From Epithemia pelagica (lineage: Eukaryota > Bacillariophyta > Bacillariophyceae > Surirellales > Surirellaceae), in the NCBI GenBank assembly GCA_946965045.2, contig OX337229.1, positions 1,550,001 to 1,614,000 on the forward strand: a DNA stretch of 64,000 nt, written 5' to 3'. The position numbers were made by a program, and so were the translations under genes. Shown in pieces: positions 1 through 11,560 of this stretch. How positions within the stretch are numbered: the first letter of the stretch is position 1; each line of letters starts with the position of its first letter. Under the pieces are notes generated by a model. It saw only the letters and a program-made list of their open reading frames with translations, was not told the DNA's origin and ran no database searches.

Positions 1-301
1 CGCCCACCAGCAGCCGTTTTCATCTTTCGATGCTGACATGGCAAGAAAGAGAAGCAGCATCCTTGCGTTCGTCAAAACTTCGTCAGAGAAGATCAAGGAG
101 GGTTCGTTTCACACCACCTGCGCCACGCACAACGGAGAATTCTGTTCTCTACTGTGCCACATCGTATTTTACTTAACCCCTTCTTTTTCTTTATGTCTCA
201 GGATGTTCTTCTTTTTTCTTTGGTTCGGCCATCTGCTGTTTTTTTTCACGCTCCATGTCTCTCACACTCGAAACTGACGGCCTGCTGATTGCTGATTGCT
301 G

Positions 302-880
302 ATGTATGTAAAGCTGATGCATGGAATTGTGCTGACGGGAGAGCCCACAAAATCCATTTTGCAACACCCTCTGCAACAAGCCATCGTGTTCGAGAAGACC
401 ACTGTGGTGACAAAAAACCAGCTCATCGCAAGAATGTGTAACATGAAGGCATCACTGTCGTCGCAACACTACCTGTTGAAAGGTGCTGCCACTGAAGAGC
501 TGAAAAGAGTGTCGGAAATGCAGCGAGTTTCGGTGAAAAGAAAACTTTCCATTCCCATCATCGAACCGGAACCAGCGAAGTCACTCTTTGATTTTACCGA
601 CCTCTATGAATCTGTCTCTCCCGAAACAGAATCATTTCCAATCTTGACATGGGACTTCAACAGCGAAGATTGCGTCGCTAAAGCCTCTAAACCAAATCTT
701 GTGTCTCCTGAAAATGAATGTGCGAGAAGGAACAAGAGGCAACGAACATCCAACCTGTCAGGAATGGTTCGCTCCAAGTCTTTCAAGGTGGGCCTCTCTA
801 CTCTTGATGAATCGCCTCTCTTGTCTGGTCTTTCAAACTTGGAGGATTCTTCCTGTATGGGCCTGCGTCAATGTTGCTGA
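302..880 (+). CDS. Hypothetical protein, about 192 residues
   Basis: Open frame from the first in-frame ATG at 302 (MYVKLMHG) to a TGA at 878-880. No family is recognised. The protein is hydrophilic and serine-rich, with a basic stretch near residue 145 (RRNKRQRT) that could act as a nuclear signal, and no membrane segment. A short ATG frame at 38-102 followed by a GT could be an upstream exon, but I cannot fix a matching acceptor, so the true start is uncertain. It lies upstream of, and in the same direction as, the first SET gene. The only support is frame length and codon-like composition. Confidence 0.35.
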   Translation: MYVKLMHGIVLTGEPTKSILQHPLQQAIVFEKTTVVTKNQLIARMCNMKASLSSQHYLLKGAATEELKRVSEMQRVSVKRKLSIPIIEPEPAKSLFDFTDLYESVSPETESFPILTWDFNSEDCVAKASKPNLVSPENECARRNKRQRTSNLSGMVRSKSFKVGLSTLDESPLLSGLSNLEDSSCMGLRQCC

Positions 881-1436
881 GTCGGTACCAGCAAACCTTT
901 TTCTGGGAAACACATGTCACCTTCCCTGTGTTGCTCATACATTTTCGGCAGATTTTGTTTTCACTCCTGCCACGGGTTGTCAGATTGGATAGCTATTCTG
1001 CGGCCAAACAATTTTGGATGTTTTGTTACTTTATACTCCTAAATCTTAAAGATGAATGGAATTATGAACCTGCCTCATCCTCGTAGATTCAACGAATGGT
1101 TCAGGGACTACCAACAGTTCAGGCCCCGTATTGTGAGGTTTTTGTTTGTGCTCTTGTTGGTTATGGTCAGATCATTGTTCTTACCAAAAAGACCTCATTC
1201 CACCTTTCGCGTCTTCCAGTGGATCGTGGATGGGAAAGAACAAAGGCAGAGAACTCGATGCGACTTACACGCGATCTGATTAATATGAGCGACCCGTGTG
1301 AGATTGGTGCCGACGGGCTCTGGAGCCGACAGGCTCGACCATGATGGAGGGACTCGAGCAGCCAGTCGAGCCAGTGTAAACTTGCGAGGAACAGAGACTC
1401 TTTCTACACGTGTATCAATGCGATTATGACCCAACG

Positions 1437-1481
<45 letters not shown>

Positions 1482-1559
1482 GCAACAAGTCAACAGTTGT
1501 TACTGGATTACATGCGACAGATCCATTCTTGATGCAACATCTCTATCAGTAAAGGAAAC
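881..1559. other. Intergenic stretch upstream of first SET gene
   Basis: No convincing gene. It contains the CAA microsatellite at 1438-1488 and is presumably the promoter and 5' leader of the SET gene that starts at 1560. Overlapping short frames here have no recognisable content. Confidence 0.5.
1438..1488 (+). repeat. CAA trinucleotide microsatellite
   Basis: Seventeen trinucleotide units: fourteen CAA, one CAG, then two CAA. It lies about 70 bases before the start codon of the SET gene, probably in its promoter or leader. Read on the plus strand it would be poly-Gln, and on the minus strand poly-Leu; neither reading is a supported gene. Confidence 0.95.
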
Positions 1560-3851
1560 ATGTTGCGTTTCTCGTTCTCTTTGTCGACTAGTACAATCTT
1601 TGCTCTAACGGTGCAAAGTGTGTGTCGAGCGGATGCAACTCTTGCTTCCACGGCTACAATCAACACATTGGGTGAAGTGGACAGAAATCAAGACATTTCT
1701 GTTGGCGACCAGACAAATTCGGTGGTAATTGAATCTGAGGAGGTATCGAAGAACAACAAGTCTGCGGCCTCAATAGAGAATCCTCCTCCGCTCGAATGTG
1801 GGATTTGGTTGGCGCCATCCGCGCTGACTGGGGCTGGTTTGGGAATGTACGCCGGAAAAAACTTTAAGAAGGGTGACATGCTGCAACATGTTGGCGATAT
1901 GTGCATCCCCATCGTTGACATTAGCGTAAACACCAGAGGGACAGATTTCGAGTTTTTGTGGGATCAGTATACCTGGAACTCGAACGCTCTGGGCATGGAT
2001 CAAGAAGGAACTCATGAAGTGAATGTAGCCTCGCCAGGCTTTGGATCGGCCGCCAACTCGTTTTTACCTATTGTGAATGTTGAGGAGGGTGAGCCTAGAC
2101 GCGATTTTGCTGGACTGCATCGATCCAAGGATCCAGGTGCCGGAGCGTTCACTCCCTACTACGACCGGGGAAGTTCTGCCGAGCGAGATATCGAAGCCGG
2201 CGAAGAGTTTTACGTCAGCTATGGATCACAGTGGTTCACAGGTATGGTTGATTGAGGCCTGTGGAAAACAACAATATGAGCGTCTTCCTTCACTTATGAT
2301 TTTGTCATTTACCACTTTTTCCATTTTCAACAGGGAGAGAGTACCTTGGACCCATTCCTTTGACCAAAGACCTTGACAGAGCGACAGTCCTTTTCCGAGG
2401 GTTTCTAAATATTAAGAGGAGGTTGTCGCATAGTGTCCCTTTGCCTATCTTTGAGGACTTATGGGACAGCTTTGTCCGAAACAGTCCTTACAACCAAACA
2501 TCTCGAGTCTTTGGAAGCTTTCATCACGACGATAAGGACGAGTTGGAGGTTCTCGAAAAATTGAACTCGGTCAAGCAACTTCGCATCCAAGACGCGATGC
2601 GCTCTCAAGAATGGCTGGAAATTCATGGTACTTGTGGTGATCACATTCAAGCTGGACCATCTACATTTGAACAAGCGGGCCATGGTGGATTTGCCAGTCG
2701 AGATTTGCCAAAAAACACTATAGTAGCTCAAATGCCGCTGATTCATGTGACCAACCGCTCTGTGTTCAACATGTACCATTTCACTGGACCGGACAACAAT
2801 CGACCCGATCTTGAGGCGCCAAGACCACCGCAACTGTTGCTGAATTATTGCTTTGGTCACAACGAGAGCTCCCTGCTGCTTTGTCCCTATGGTCCAATGG
2901 TGAACTACATGTGAGTGGCGTCATTGGTGAATGCTGACATTGATTTTGGCATGTGTGTTGGTTGGAAACTCACTCACTTGTTCTTCTTGAACGGTAATGT
3001 CATTTTTCTATTTCAGAAACCACAACCAAACACTCGCAAACGTGAAAATCCAATGGGCCGACCCTGCGCGAGGAAACTTTATGCCTCACTTGCTGAATGG
3101 GTCCCTGAAGGAGCTCGATTCGGATTCCACTGCCAAGCTAGCCTTTGAATTGGTAACCACTCGTCATATCAAAGAAGGAGAAGAAATCTTTTTGGACTAT
3201 GGGAATGAATGGGAAGATGCATGGCAACGACACCTCGAGACGTGGAGTCCCGTGGATGGAGCCGGGGACTACCGATCAGCCGACGATTGGAACCAGGCCA
3301 TTTTGGACGGCGAAGTGGAATTTTTTACCGAATTTGAACGGCTGCGGGAGGATTTACCCGACTTTCCGCCCAATGTGGAATTGACTTGTAGCGACTTTTT
3401 CTCCGATGATGAATGGATCCAAGGATATGAAAGCGGTACCATGAGAGATGAACTGGAGGAATACGTGCAGGATGGAGGCGAGTTTTGGTACTGCAATGTA
3501 TTGCATACGGAGGAGTCGGAGACCACGGGGGAAACCTTGTATACAGTGGAGGCGCACAACGACGACGACACCAGATCGAAAATTTGGGAAGAAGCTCCCA
3601 TTGACATGTTTCACTTTTTGGACGTACCGTACACTCAGGATACCTTCTTGGAAAATGCCTTTCGGCACGATTTGCGAATCCCAAACGATATGTTCCCTGA
3701 TGCATGGCGCAATCTGTCGCCAGACTATGATCCTGGAGAAGTAGTGGAGGACAATGCAGAAGAGGAGGAAGATGACGAAGAGGAGGAAGATGACGAAGAA
3801 GAGGAGGAGGAGGACGACGACGACGACGAAGAGGATGACGAATGGGAATGA
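1560..3851 (+). CDS. Secreted double-SET-domain protein with acidic tail (3 exons)
   Basis: Exons 1560-2241, 2334-2910 and 3017-3851, joined at GT-AG introns of 92 and 106 bp, give 697 residues. The reading frame and homology to the paralog at 7433-9486 continue across both junctions. A signal-peptide-like hydrophobic N-terminus is followed by a first SET-like domain (about residues 75-230: GAGLGMYAG, then EEFYVSYG) and a second (about 355-560: GHGGFASRDLP, a split NH motif INHNQT, then EEIFLDYG). The last 30 residues are almost all Asp/Glu. SET domains transfer methyl groups from S-adenosylmethionine to lysine, but a signal peptide argues against a histone target, so substrate and activity are unknown. 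Paralogs lie on the opposite strand about 4-8 kb away. Confidence 0.85.
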
Positions 3852-4448
3852 CCATGGACTGAAGACCGTGCCTTTTCAATTGTGCTACTATTGAATCTCA
3901 AAACGCAAGTTCCCATCACCACATCCATGAGACTGTTGTTGTTGGAGTAAAAGAAGACGAAGTCTTTGGTCGAGAGGATACTGCGGGTTTGTTTGTTCAT
4001 AATTGTATTCGAGAAAGCTAGTGTTTCCCGTTTTGACGCAGTCATTGAACGATGTTCTCAGGCACCATAATCTAATCCTACCGGAGTTCTGTTCCTACTC
4101 CTCTACTCCTAATAGGAGATATTGCTCCTCCTCCACATGCACAATCCACACACACGGAGTAGGTAGACTAGCTTCTTGTACGGGAATAGAGCACTGCCAG
4201 GTCCCGCACACTTTTTGAAGTAGAGAATTCTTCGGGCTTCTTTCATTGGTGAATGAATCGCAAGACCGCATGTGCGCACGAATAAAATCGCGCGACCAAT
4301 CTACAGCAAAATGCGCGCCACAAAATCGGCGGACGAGATTCTTTTCACACTTCTTGTTTCTTGTTACACTTGTTGGATTTGGAGGTCTATGGTACTCCCA
4401 GCTGTTTCTTGTCTGTTGTATCTACTCCATTGAAAGCCATACTGCACA
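3852..4448. other. Intergenic region between SET gene and exchanger gene
   Basis: No gene is supported. It includes CTACTCCT-type short repeats near 4093-4115, with a small palindrome around CTCCTAATAGGAG. It presumably holds the 3' UTR of the SET gene and the promoter of the exchanger. Confidence 0.5.
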
Positions 4449-6431
4449 ATGAGGTCCTGGTATCGATTGGCCAGTATGATTCGAGCAAGAAAGCTCTTGG
4501 ATCGAGGCAATGGCCAAACTGAAATGGGTGACGGCACCAGCGAGCCCCTCTTATCGTCGTCGCTGGCTCCGTCCTTGTCGCCCATCCAGGCAAATGATAC
4601 AACTGCAATGAGCATGGCTCAGTTTGAACATGAAGAAGAAGAGCATGTGTACGATGCCGTCACATCTCTGTTGTTGAATGTAACCATTATTGGATGTTTG
4701 GTCTTTGCCTATTATGTCAAGAAATTTCGAATATATTATTTGCCCGAATCGGCTGGATCCTTGATTGTCGGAATGATGCTGGGAGGCATTGCTCGAATCT
4801 CCACCGACAATCTCGTCTTGTTTGAATTCGTAAGTTGGACTCGAGCGAATATCTCTTGGTTGTTTTGCGCCGCAAAAGACTCTCTCATTGTTCTGTCTGT
4901 TTGATTTCTTTGGTGGAACGTCCACGACTGGCAGTCGCCCGAAGTGTTCTTTTTTGTGTTGCTCCCGCCCATCATTTTTGAAGCTGGATATTCTCTCAAC
5001 TGGAACCAATTCTTTGAGAATATTGGAGCCATTACGCTGTACGCCATGGTCGGAACCATGATTAGTACCTTTGTCGTGGGTGGTTTGTCCTTTTATGCGG
5101 CCCAGGTCGGATTGATTCGCGATGTTGACAATGAAAATCCCATGGAAGCCCTCTTGTTTGGCGCTTTGATTTCGGCCGTGGATCCCGTGGCGACACTGTC
5201 GATCATGGGGAATGCCGAATTACGGTGCGATCCACTCCTCTATTCCCTCGTCTTTGGAGAATCCGTCTTGAACGATGCCATTGCTATTTCCTTATTCAAA
5301 GTCTTTGCCAAATACTACGACCCTACTGGACCGGACTGGAGTGAATCCGAAATTCCCAGTGCTCTCCTATCCTTTGTTACAGTCTCTTGTTTTTCAGTCT
5401 TGTTGGGTGTGGCGCTCGGACTGGTGGCCAGCTTCTTGTTCAAACATACCGACTTGTCCGAATACCCGAAACTGGAAACCAGTTTGTTGTTTTCGTTTTG
5501 CTACCTTTGCTATGCTACCGGAGAATCCATGGGACTGTCCGGGATCATGGCCTTGTTTTTTCATGGCATTACCTTGTCACATTACAATTCCTACAATCTG
5601 TCTTCGACGGCTCATGTGGCATCCGAACACATTTTTTCCACCCTGAGCACCATTGCCGAAACGGCCGTCTTTCTCTACATGGGTATGGGTGTCTTTACAG
5701 GCCGCTTTGAAGACTATGATATTACCTTTTCGATATTGGCCTTGGCCTTTTGTTGTTTGGGACGTTTGCTCAATATCTTCCCCCTCAGCCTGCTTGCCAA
5801 TTGTTGCCGGACCGGCCGGAATCGCATTTCCATGCAAATGCAGGTCGTCTTGTGGTTTGCCGGATTACGAGGGGCCATTGCCTTTGCCCTAGCCATGAAC
5901 ATGCCTGGACCCAACAAAGATGTCTATGCCACGGCGACCCTGTCCATTTGCATTTTTACCACTGTCGTTTGCGGTGGTCTCACGGATCGCATGTTGACGA
6001 TATTTGGCATGAAAGATTCCATGCCACTTGGTACTGGAGATGATGATTCAGATGACGGCATGACCATGAACCGACTCGTCTATCATCCTTCCAACAATGA
6101 TATGAATGGGCGAAATGGGACCGATGGACGTCGCTTTGCCTTGGCGCGAAGAGCGGGTAAGCGCGCCTTTCATGGAATGAAGAAGTTGTGGTCCCAGTTT
6201 GACGACGATGTCCTCAAAGTGTACTTTGGTGGTGATATCGGAGGAGCAGGGAGTGGCGCGCGAAATGTGCACAGCAATGGTGAAGACCACTTGGGAAACT
6301 ACGAACTGGCAGCAAGAGAGATTGCCGACGGTCATCTAGAAGACGACGACCATGATATCAGCACCATGTCTAAAAATGGACATGCGAATAGCAGTGAAGA
6401 GGAAGGCGAAGACGGACACTTTTTGAATTGA
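4449..6431 (+). CDS. Na+/H+ exchanger, NHE8/NHX-endosomal type (2 exons)
   Basis: Exons 4449-4829 and 4935-6431 (105-bp intron, phase 0) encode 625 residues. This is a CPA1-family cation/proton antiporter with about a dozen membrane segments. The intron falls just before the inhibitor-binding motif FFFVLLPPIIFEAGYSLN (about residues 131-148). The conserved SAVDPVAT (D210) and GESVLNDAIAI (N240-D241, the ion-binding ND pair) are present, as is ATGESMGLSGIMALFFHGI. The C-terminal 150 residues are hydrophilic and acidic, as expected for a cytoplasmic regulatory tail. Family knowledge places such proteins in Golgi, endosomal or plasma membranes, regulating lumenal pH and Na+/K+. The exact subtype is inference. 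Confidence 0.93.
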
Positions 6432-7432
6432 AGGACTAGAATATGTTCGTGTTTGACTTCCGACAATCTGCGAGTATGATTTCATACACGTATTGACTCG
6501 CAACAAGCATGCTCTGAAACAGACTAGGTCTGTCGATGGAAACACATCAGCAATATAATCATCAAGCGTTCGTGTGGAGTTCCCATGGGCATACTTTGAA
6601 ACTTTATGCCACTGTTTGTTTGGACCTGCTGGATTCTAACACATCATGTATTCCTGGAACGCAGAAAGCTCCAAACGGAAACACTGTTACGAGACTATAG
6701 AAATTGGATTGGTAGTGGGAAGTCGTTCTCCGTATCATACTTCATCGGCATTGGGAACATGTTCGCATCTACGCACCAACATTGCGAGGAAGAGGTAACC
6801 GGAGAACACCTGTTTACCCCCTAACTTATCACCGGAACATTGATGCGGGTGAAGGTGCGAGTGCGGGGGGTAAGCCCCCGCACTCGCATCAACATTCCTA
6901 CTAGAAACTTAACAGTTATCCGTAGTTTTGTCATGCGAGTGTGCTTCAACGGATAGAATGACAGACGATTACCGATACTCTTCAGCTTTGGCGCGGCAAA
7001 TCGTTGCCCTCGCAGCCCTTGCATGCCCGCAGTGACTTGCACGCAATTTTTGCGAGCGCCCGCGCTAAATTTTTAGATTTGGAGTCCCCCCTCGCACTCG
7101 CACCTGCCCCCGCACCAAAAAGTAGCCTGATAAGTTACCGTGTTAGACTCGCACGTGGAAGGTCCAAACCCGCGGGATCAAGACGGCGGAGCAAGACAAG
7201 AGCATCAACATTTCCGTTTTTCTCTGTCATGCCTCTCTATGTTGCAAGAGAAAAAGAGACTCTTCAGCCAGGTGTAGCTGATGTGAAACAGGTAGCCAGT
7301 TAATAGAATGTAACGTGATACAAACCAATCAGGTGTAGGTATAAACGTATTTCGAAGAACAACTTTTGAGAAACAAACTTAGTCGATCCATATGGATGCT
7401 GTTAGAATGTGAGTCACAGACAAGCTCCTCTT
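6432..7432. other. Intergenic region carrying a MITE-like repeat
   Basis: No gene is supported over 1 kb between the exchanger and the convergent SET paralog. Its centre is the inverted-repeat element at 6822-7137. Confidence 0.6.
6822..7137. mobile_element. MITE-like element with imperfect ~48-bp terminal inverted repeats
   Basis: The left end (6822-6869) and the reverse complement of the right end (about 7085-7137) share TAACTTATCA (10/10). After a diverged 12-base stretch they also share a TGCGGG...AGGTGCGAGTGCG...GGGGG block. The left arm additionally forms a perfect 14-bp hairpin (6856-6869 with 6875-6888, 5-base loop). There is no coding capacity inside. Size and structure fit a miniature non-autonomous DNA transposon, but I could not identify a clear target-site duplication. 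Confidence 0.5.
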
Positions 7433-9486
7433 TCACGGACTAGCTCTTCGTGGAACATTTCGCCACTTTTTAGGGAACATTTCATCCCGTATTTGAATTT
7501 CATGACGAAAGGCGTTTTCCAAAAACACGTCGGAGGTGTAGGGCCTGTCTCGAAGTCGAAATGCCATGGCCGGAAAGTCGGTCATCCGCTCAGGTTCGTC
7601 CTCTTCTTCGTCTACAAGAACTACTTCGTATAGTTCCATACCATCCTCGTTTTCATACCTACTTAGAATTTCACATTCCCACCAATGATCTTGTCCAAAA
7701 TCCTTCAAATCTTCTGCATATTCTTCTTCTATTGTCTCGTAACTCTTGGATTTCCATTCCGTGCTATCCCAGAAATAGGCGTGACACTCGAGTATGAGAT
7801 TGGAGGGATATGGATTTTCCATTAATTCATGTACGGTCCGCCAGCTCTCATCATCAACCATTTCGTTGTATTCATCTTGGCCGACATAGTCGTCGGCTCC
7901 ATCCACCGGCTCCCATTCCTCCAAATGGTTTTGCCATGCCTCTTCCCAGAGATCCCCGTAATCCAGAAATATTTCTTCATCCTTTGCAATTGGTCTGGTG
8001 GCTACCATTTCAAAAGCCAGTTTGGCCGTGTTGTCCCTCTCCAAAATTTTTAGAGTATTGTTGAGTAGATGCGGCATAAAGTTACCCCTCGCCGGATCCG
8101 CCCAGGTGATTTTGACATTGGCCTGCGTTTGATTGTGGTTCTGAAGCATCCCAAAAATCGTACAAAAAACGCAATAAGTTTCATTACACAAATGGTGTGC
8201 ACAAACAAATAGAGAGGACTCTTGGAACGTACCACATAGTTTACCATTGGACCATACGGACACAAGAGTAGGGTGCTTTCGGGGTGACCATAACAATAAT
8301 TCAACAAGAGCTGCGGAGGGCGGGGAGTTGTGCGCTTCGAGTAAGGGTCTGACTCAAAATGAAACATATTGAGACGAAACCGCTCGGTAATGTGAATCAA
8401 TGGAAGTTGTGCCACAATGGTGCCCTCCGGCAAATCGCGGCTCGCAAAGGCACCTCGTCCTGCCTGAGGAAGTGTGGAGGTCGACCCATACATGTGATCC
8501 CCACAGGTTCCGTACTGAAGGAGCCATTCCAAACTTTTGGTGGCATCTTGCACTCGAAGATTTTTCATCGAACCGGCTTTTTCGAGTTTGTCTAATTCGT
8601 CCTCATCATCATGATGAAAACTGCCAAAGACACGTGATTCAGGATAATTATTACCTCGTACAAAGGTGTCCCACGCATCGTCAAACACGGCAGGGTCAAT
8701 GTCACTATTTGACGCCTTTAATCGCCGAAAGGCACCAAAGAGCGCTGATGCCCTATCTAGGTCATAGCGGAGTGGGACTGGACCCAAAAAGTCGCGTTGA
8801 ATAAACCAATGCTCCCCGTAGTCGACATAGAATTCTTCCCCGGCATGAATAAATCGTTTTGCATAATTTTGCCGATCATAAAAGAAGGTAAAGGCCCCAG
8901 CCCCTGGATCTCGAGAGCGATGTAGGCCTCCATTGTCACGTTTCGGCGTCCCTTCTTCCACATTGATGAGTGGGATAAACGAGTTGGCCGTCGACCCAAA
9001 CCCGGGTGAAGCACCCTCCCCATCGTCGTAGGCTTCCATATCCGTCCCGACGACCCATCCGTTCCAGATGTAATCATCCCACAAAAACTTGAAACGCTGA
9101 CGTCCATTGTGCAGAAACTTGTCAACAATTGGAATGACTGGATCGCCCATAATCTGTAACTCATCGTCGGGCTCATAGTCCCTACCGGCGTACATGCCGA
9201 GTCCAGCGCCTTCAATGGCAGACGGCGCCAGCCAGATGCCACATTCTTCCATGTGTGGTGGAATCGTAGCTTTTGATAAGTTCTTGTCCTCTCCAATCAT
9301 TGATTCCGAGCCAGTGCCTTCGTCCAGATGTATGCCCATGTCATTGCTGCCGGTTGCCGTGATTTCGACTTCCGAGAGATCCGGTTCAGTAGCACTTGTT
9401 CCCTGCACATGAAGGCCGACCAAGTGAACCAGGATGCCTAGATACAACGCCTTTCGAAGTGAGTTGCCATGTTGTTGCACCATCAT
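7433..9486 (-). CDS. Secreted double-SET-domain protein, paralog 2 (2 exons)
   Basis: Exons 9486-8233 and 8140-7433 (92-bp intron, phase 0) encode 653 residues. Two adjacent ATGs (9486, 9483) open the frame. The N-terminal hydrophobic segment after MMVQQHGNSLRKAL looks like a signal peptide. The first SET-like domain has GAGLGMYAGRDY and EEFYVDYGEHW; the second has GRGAFASRDLPEG, NHNQTQANV across the intron, and EEIFLDYGDLW. Compared with paralog 1 it keeps only the intron next to the NHNQT motif, lacks the intron after the first SET domain and has no acidic tail. It is convergent with the exchanger gene. Function beyond likely methyltransferase fold is unknown. Confidence 0.85.
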
Positions 9487-9738
9487 GGCTACCTACGAGA
9501 GGTTGTTAACTCTTGGTGTTCTGGATCGTCTCGTCCTAAAAAATGTCGACTTGGGGATTGGGGACGCAGAAAATCCACCGCCTAACGCATTCCCAGACGT
9601 GTTTAGATGTCTGGATGTACTCTAATATCTATAGTACAATAGGTTGTGCACGGCTGCATCTGCGCACCGGGCGAGCAACCAATATTGAATGGATACCAAG
9701 TCGCGGCATAAATTCTGCGTTCCCTTTCACTTCACACT

Positions 9739-11472
9739 TCACACGCCCACTTTCGCTCGTGACGAGCATGATGGAGGAAGCATCTCGTCTGGAATTCCAA
9801 TCGAATGCCGAAATGAATTGTCCAGGAAAAGTTCTGATGTATATGGTCTTTCGCGGAAACGAAAGGCGTAGATTGGAAGATTCTCCATGACGGGATATCG
9901 CCCTTGTGTATCGACCGCGGTAAAGCAGCCGTCGCTATTGTTCCAAGCACCACCGTGCACGGAATCACCAGGATACGTGGTAGTCGTATTCAAAATGAGA
10001 CAATCAAACCAGCAAAAGGGGCAGTTCCAGTCGTTCTTCAATATCGTTTGGATTTCGTCGCGTTTGCGCCACTCCCAACGGTTCCATGCATCTTGCTTCT
10101 CTCGGAAAAACAGGTTGCATTGCAGTTGCAAATTCGACGGATAGAAATCCTGACTCAACTCAAAGCCGATATCTTCCGTGGAATGGGTTTCATGAAGAAA
10201 ATCGTGTGCGATTCCACGCCACTCATATCCTTGACCAGCAATACTCATGGACTCCAAATGTGACAGCCAAGCCATCTCCCAATTCGTCCCGTAATCCAGG
10301 AAAAGCTCTTCATCCTTTTCAATTTTCCTCGTGGTTATGTATTGAAAAGTTAGTGTGCTATCAAGCTCGGTTATGGGAGACTCCTGACACGGAATAGCGA
10401 GCTCTGTCTGAGAAAATGACGGAGGCCATGCAATCCTTACGTTTGCGCGAGTTCGGTCATGATTCAAGTAACTCACTCCCGGACCGTAGGGACACAAAAG
10501 AACAGAACTGCGTGGGTGACCATAGCAGTAGTTGAGCAATATTTGGGACGAAAGGTGACCTTGGTATGGCGCGTTTCGCCCTTGTTTCTCATAGTCCAAT
10601 CGATACATGTCCAGGAGAGAGGAGTTGGTCAATCGTAGCAGTGGCGATTCCGCAATGACTGCACCATTCGGTACACTACGTGTTGCAAAAGCTCCTCGTC
10701 CGGCATTTTGCAATGTGGAAGCGGCACCATACATGTAATCGGCGCAAGATCCAAATCTTTCGAACCACTCATGACTCCTTGTTGCCAACAAGTTCTGAGC
10801 GGAAAGCATTGGGGCGGACGTATTGAATTTGGCTCGTCGTTTGAACCAGCTTTCACCATAATCAAGGAACAGTTCTTCCCCTTCCAAAATGTTTCGTCTT
10901 GCCCGAGTTTGACGGCCAAAGTATGGAGTATACCCACCCACACCAGGTTCTGTCGAGCGGTGAAGAGTCTTGTGAAAATCGCGTTGTGGTTTTCCAACAT
11001 GAATGTTGTGGAAGCCCGACATCATTGCATTGGAAGTTGATGCAACACCAGGAGAAAATCCACTGACTTTCTCGTAGCCTTCATGAGAAATTCCCAAGCC
11101 TACTCCACTCCATGTGTACCGATCAAACACAGTGCTATAGTTCGTAAACCGGTTATGAAGATGCAGGTCAATGATTGGTATAACCACATCACCAGATTGA
11201 TCAATGACTTCTCCTTTCCTATAACCTCTTACTGCATACACACCAAGACCAGCACCTTCTATAGAGGAAGGAGCTAGCCAAAGGGAGCACTCGATCAGCT
11301 GAGATGCACCTTCCTCCCTCAAAAGATCTCTGTTTTGCTCGGTCGTTTCTGCGTCGCACTGCAGCTCATCGTCATGCTCAGTATTCTCACTGCCTACCGC
11401 GTTATCAGGAGAGGAAAGGAAGAGACATAAGATCGACAGGATGTGAAACCTGAACGAGGAAGCATGAAACAT
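9739..11472 (-). CDS. Secreted double-SET-domain protein, paralog 3 (intronless)
   Basis: A single frame of 577 residues from ATG 11472. It starts with a probable signal peptide (about residues 1-27) and contains the same two SET-like blocks: GAGLGVYAVRGY with EELFLDYGESW, then GRGAFATRSVPNG, LNHDRTRANV and EELFLDYGTNW. The linker between the two domains is about 80 residues shorter than in the other two paralogs, and neither intron is present, although the sequence reads straight through both intron sites. It is tandem with paralog 2, with 252 bases between them. It may arise from duplication with intron loss or retroposition. Substrate unknown. Confidence 0.85.
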   Translation of the reverse strand: MFHASSFRFHILSILCLFLSSPDNAVGSENTEHDDELQCDAETTEQNRDLLREEGASQLIECSLWLAPSSIEGAGLGVYAVRGYRKGEVIDQSGDVVIPIIDLHLHNRFTNYSTVFDRYTWSGVGLGISHEGYEKVSGFSPGVASTSNAMMSGFHNIHVGKPQRDFHKTLHRSTEPGVGGYTPYFGRQTRARRNILEGEELFLDYGESWFKRRAKFNTSAPMLSAQNLLATRSHEWFERFGSCADYMYGAASTLQNAGRGAFATRSVPNGAVIAESPLLRLTNSSLLDMYRLDYEKQGRNAPYQGHLSSQILLNYCYGHPRSSVLLCPYGPGVSYLNHDRTRANVRIAWPPSFSQTELAIPCQESPITELDSTLTFQYITTRKIEKDEELFLDYGTNWEMAWLSHLESMSIAGQGYEWRGIAHDFLHETHSTEDIGFELSQDFYPSNLQLQCNLFFREKQDAWNRWEWRKRDEIQTILKNDWNCPFCWFDCLILNTTTTYPGDSVHGGAWNNSDGCFTAVDTQGRYPVMENLPIYAFRFRERPYTSELFLDNSFRHSIGIPDEMLPPSCSSRAKVGV

Positions 11473-11560
11473 AGCGTGGTGTCAAAACTCTGATGATCTC
11501 CGCGTCCCGGATGGATCCATCTTTTAGTCGCTTATCGGTCGATGAAAGTGGTCAATGGAG

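Noticed and set aside
1195-1488. Minus-strand poly-Leu frame over the CAA microsatellite
   Set aside because: Produced by the trinucleotide repeat; antisense to the SET gene leader with no other support.
3725-4045. Minus-strand poly-Ser frame
   Set aside because: Shadow of the acidic GAA/GAC tail of the SET gene on the other strand.
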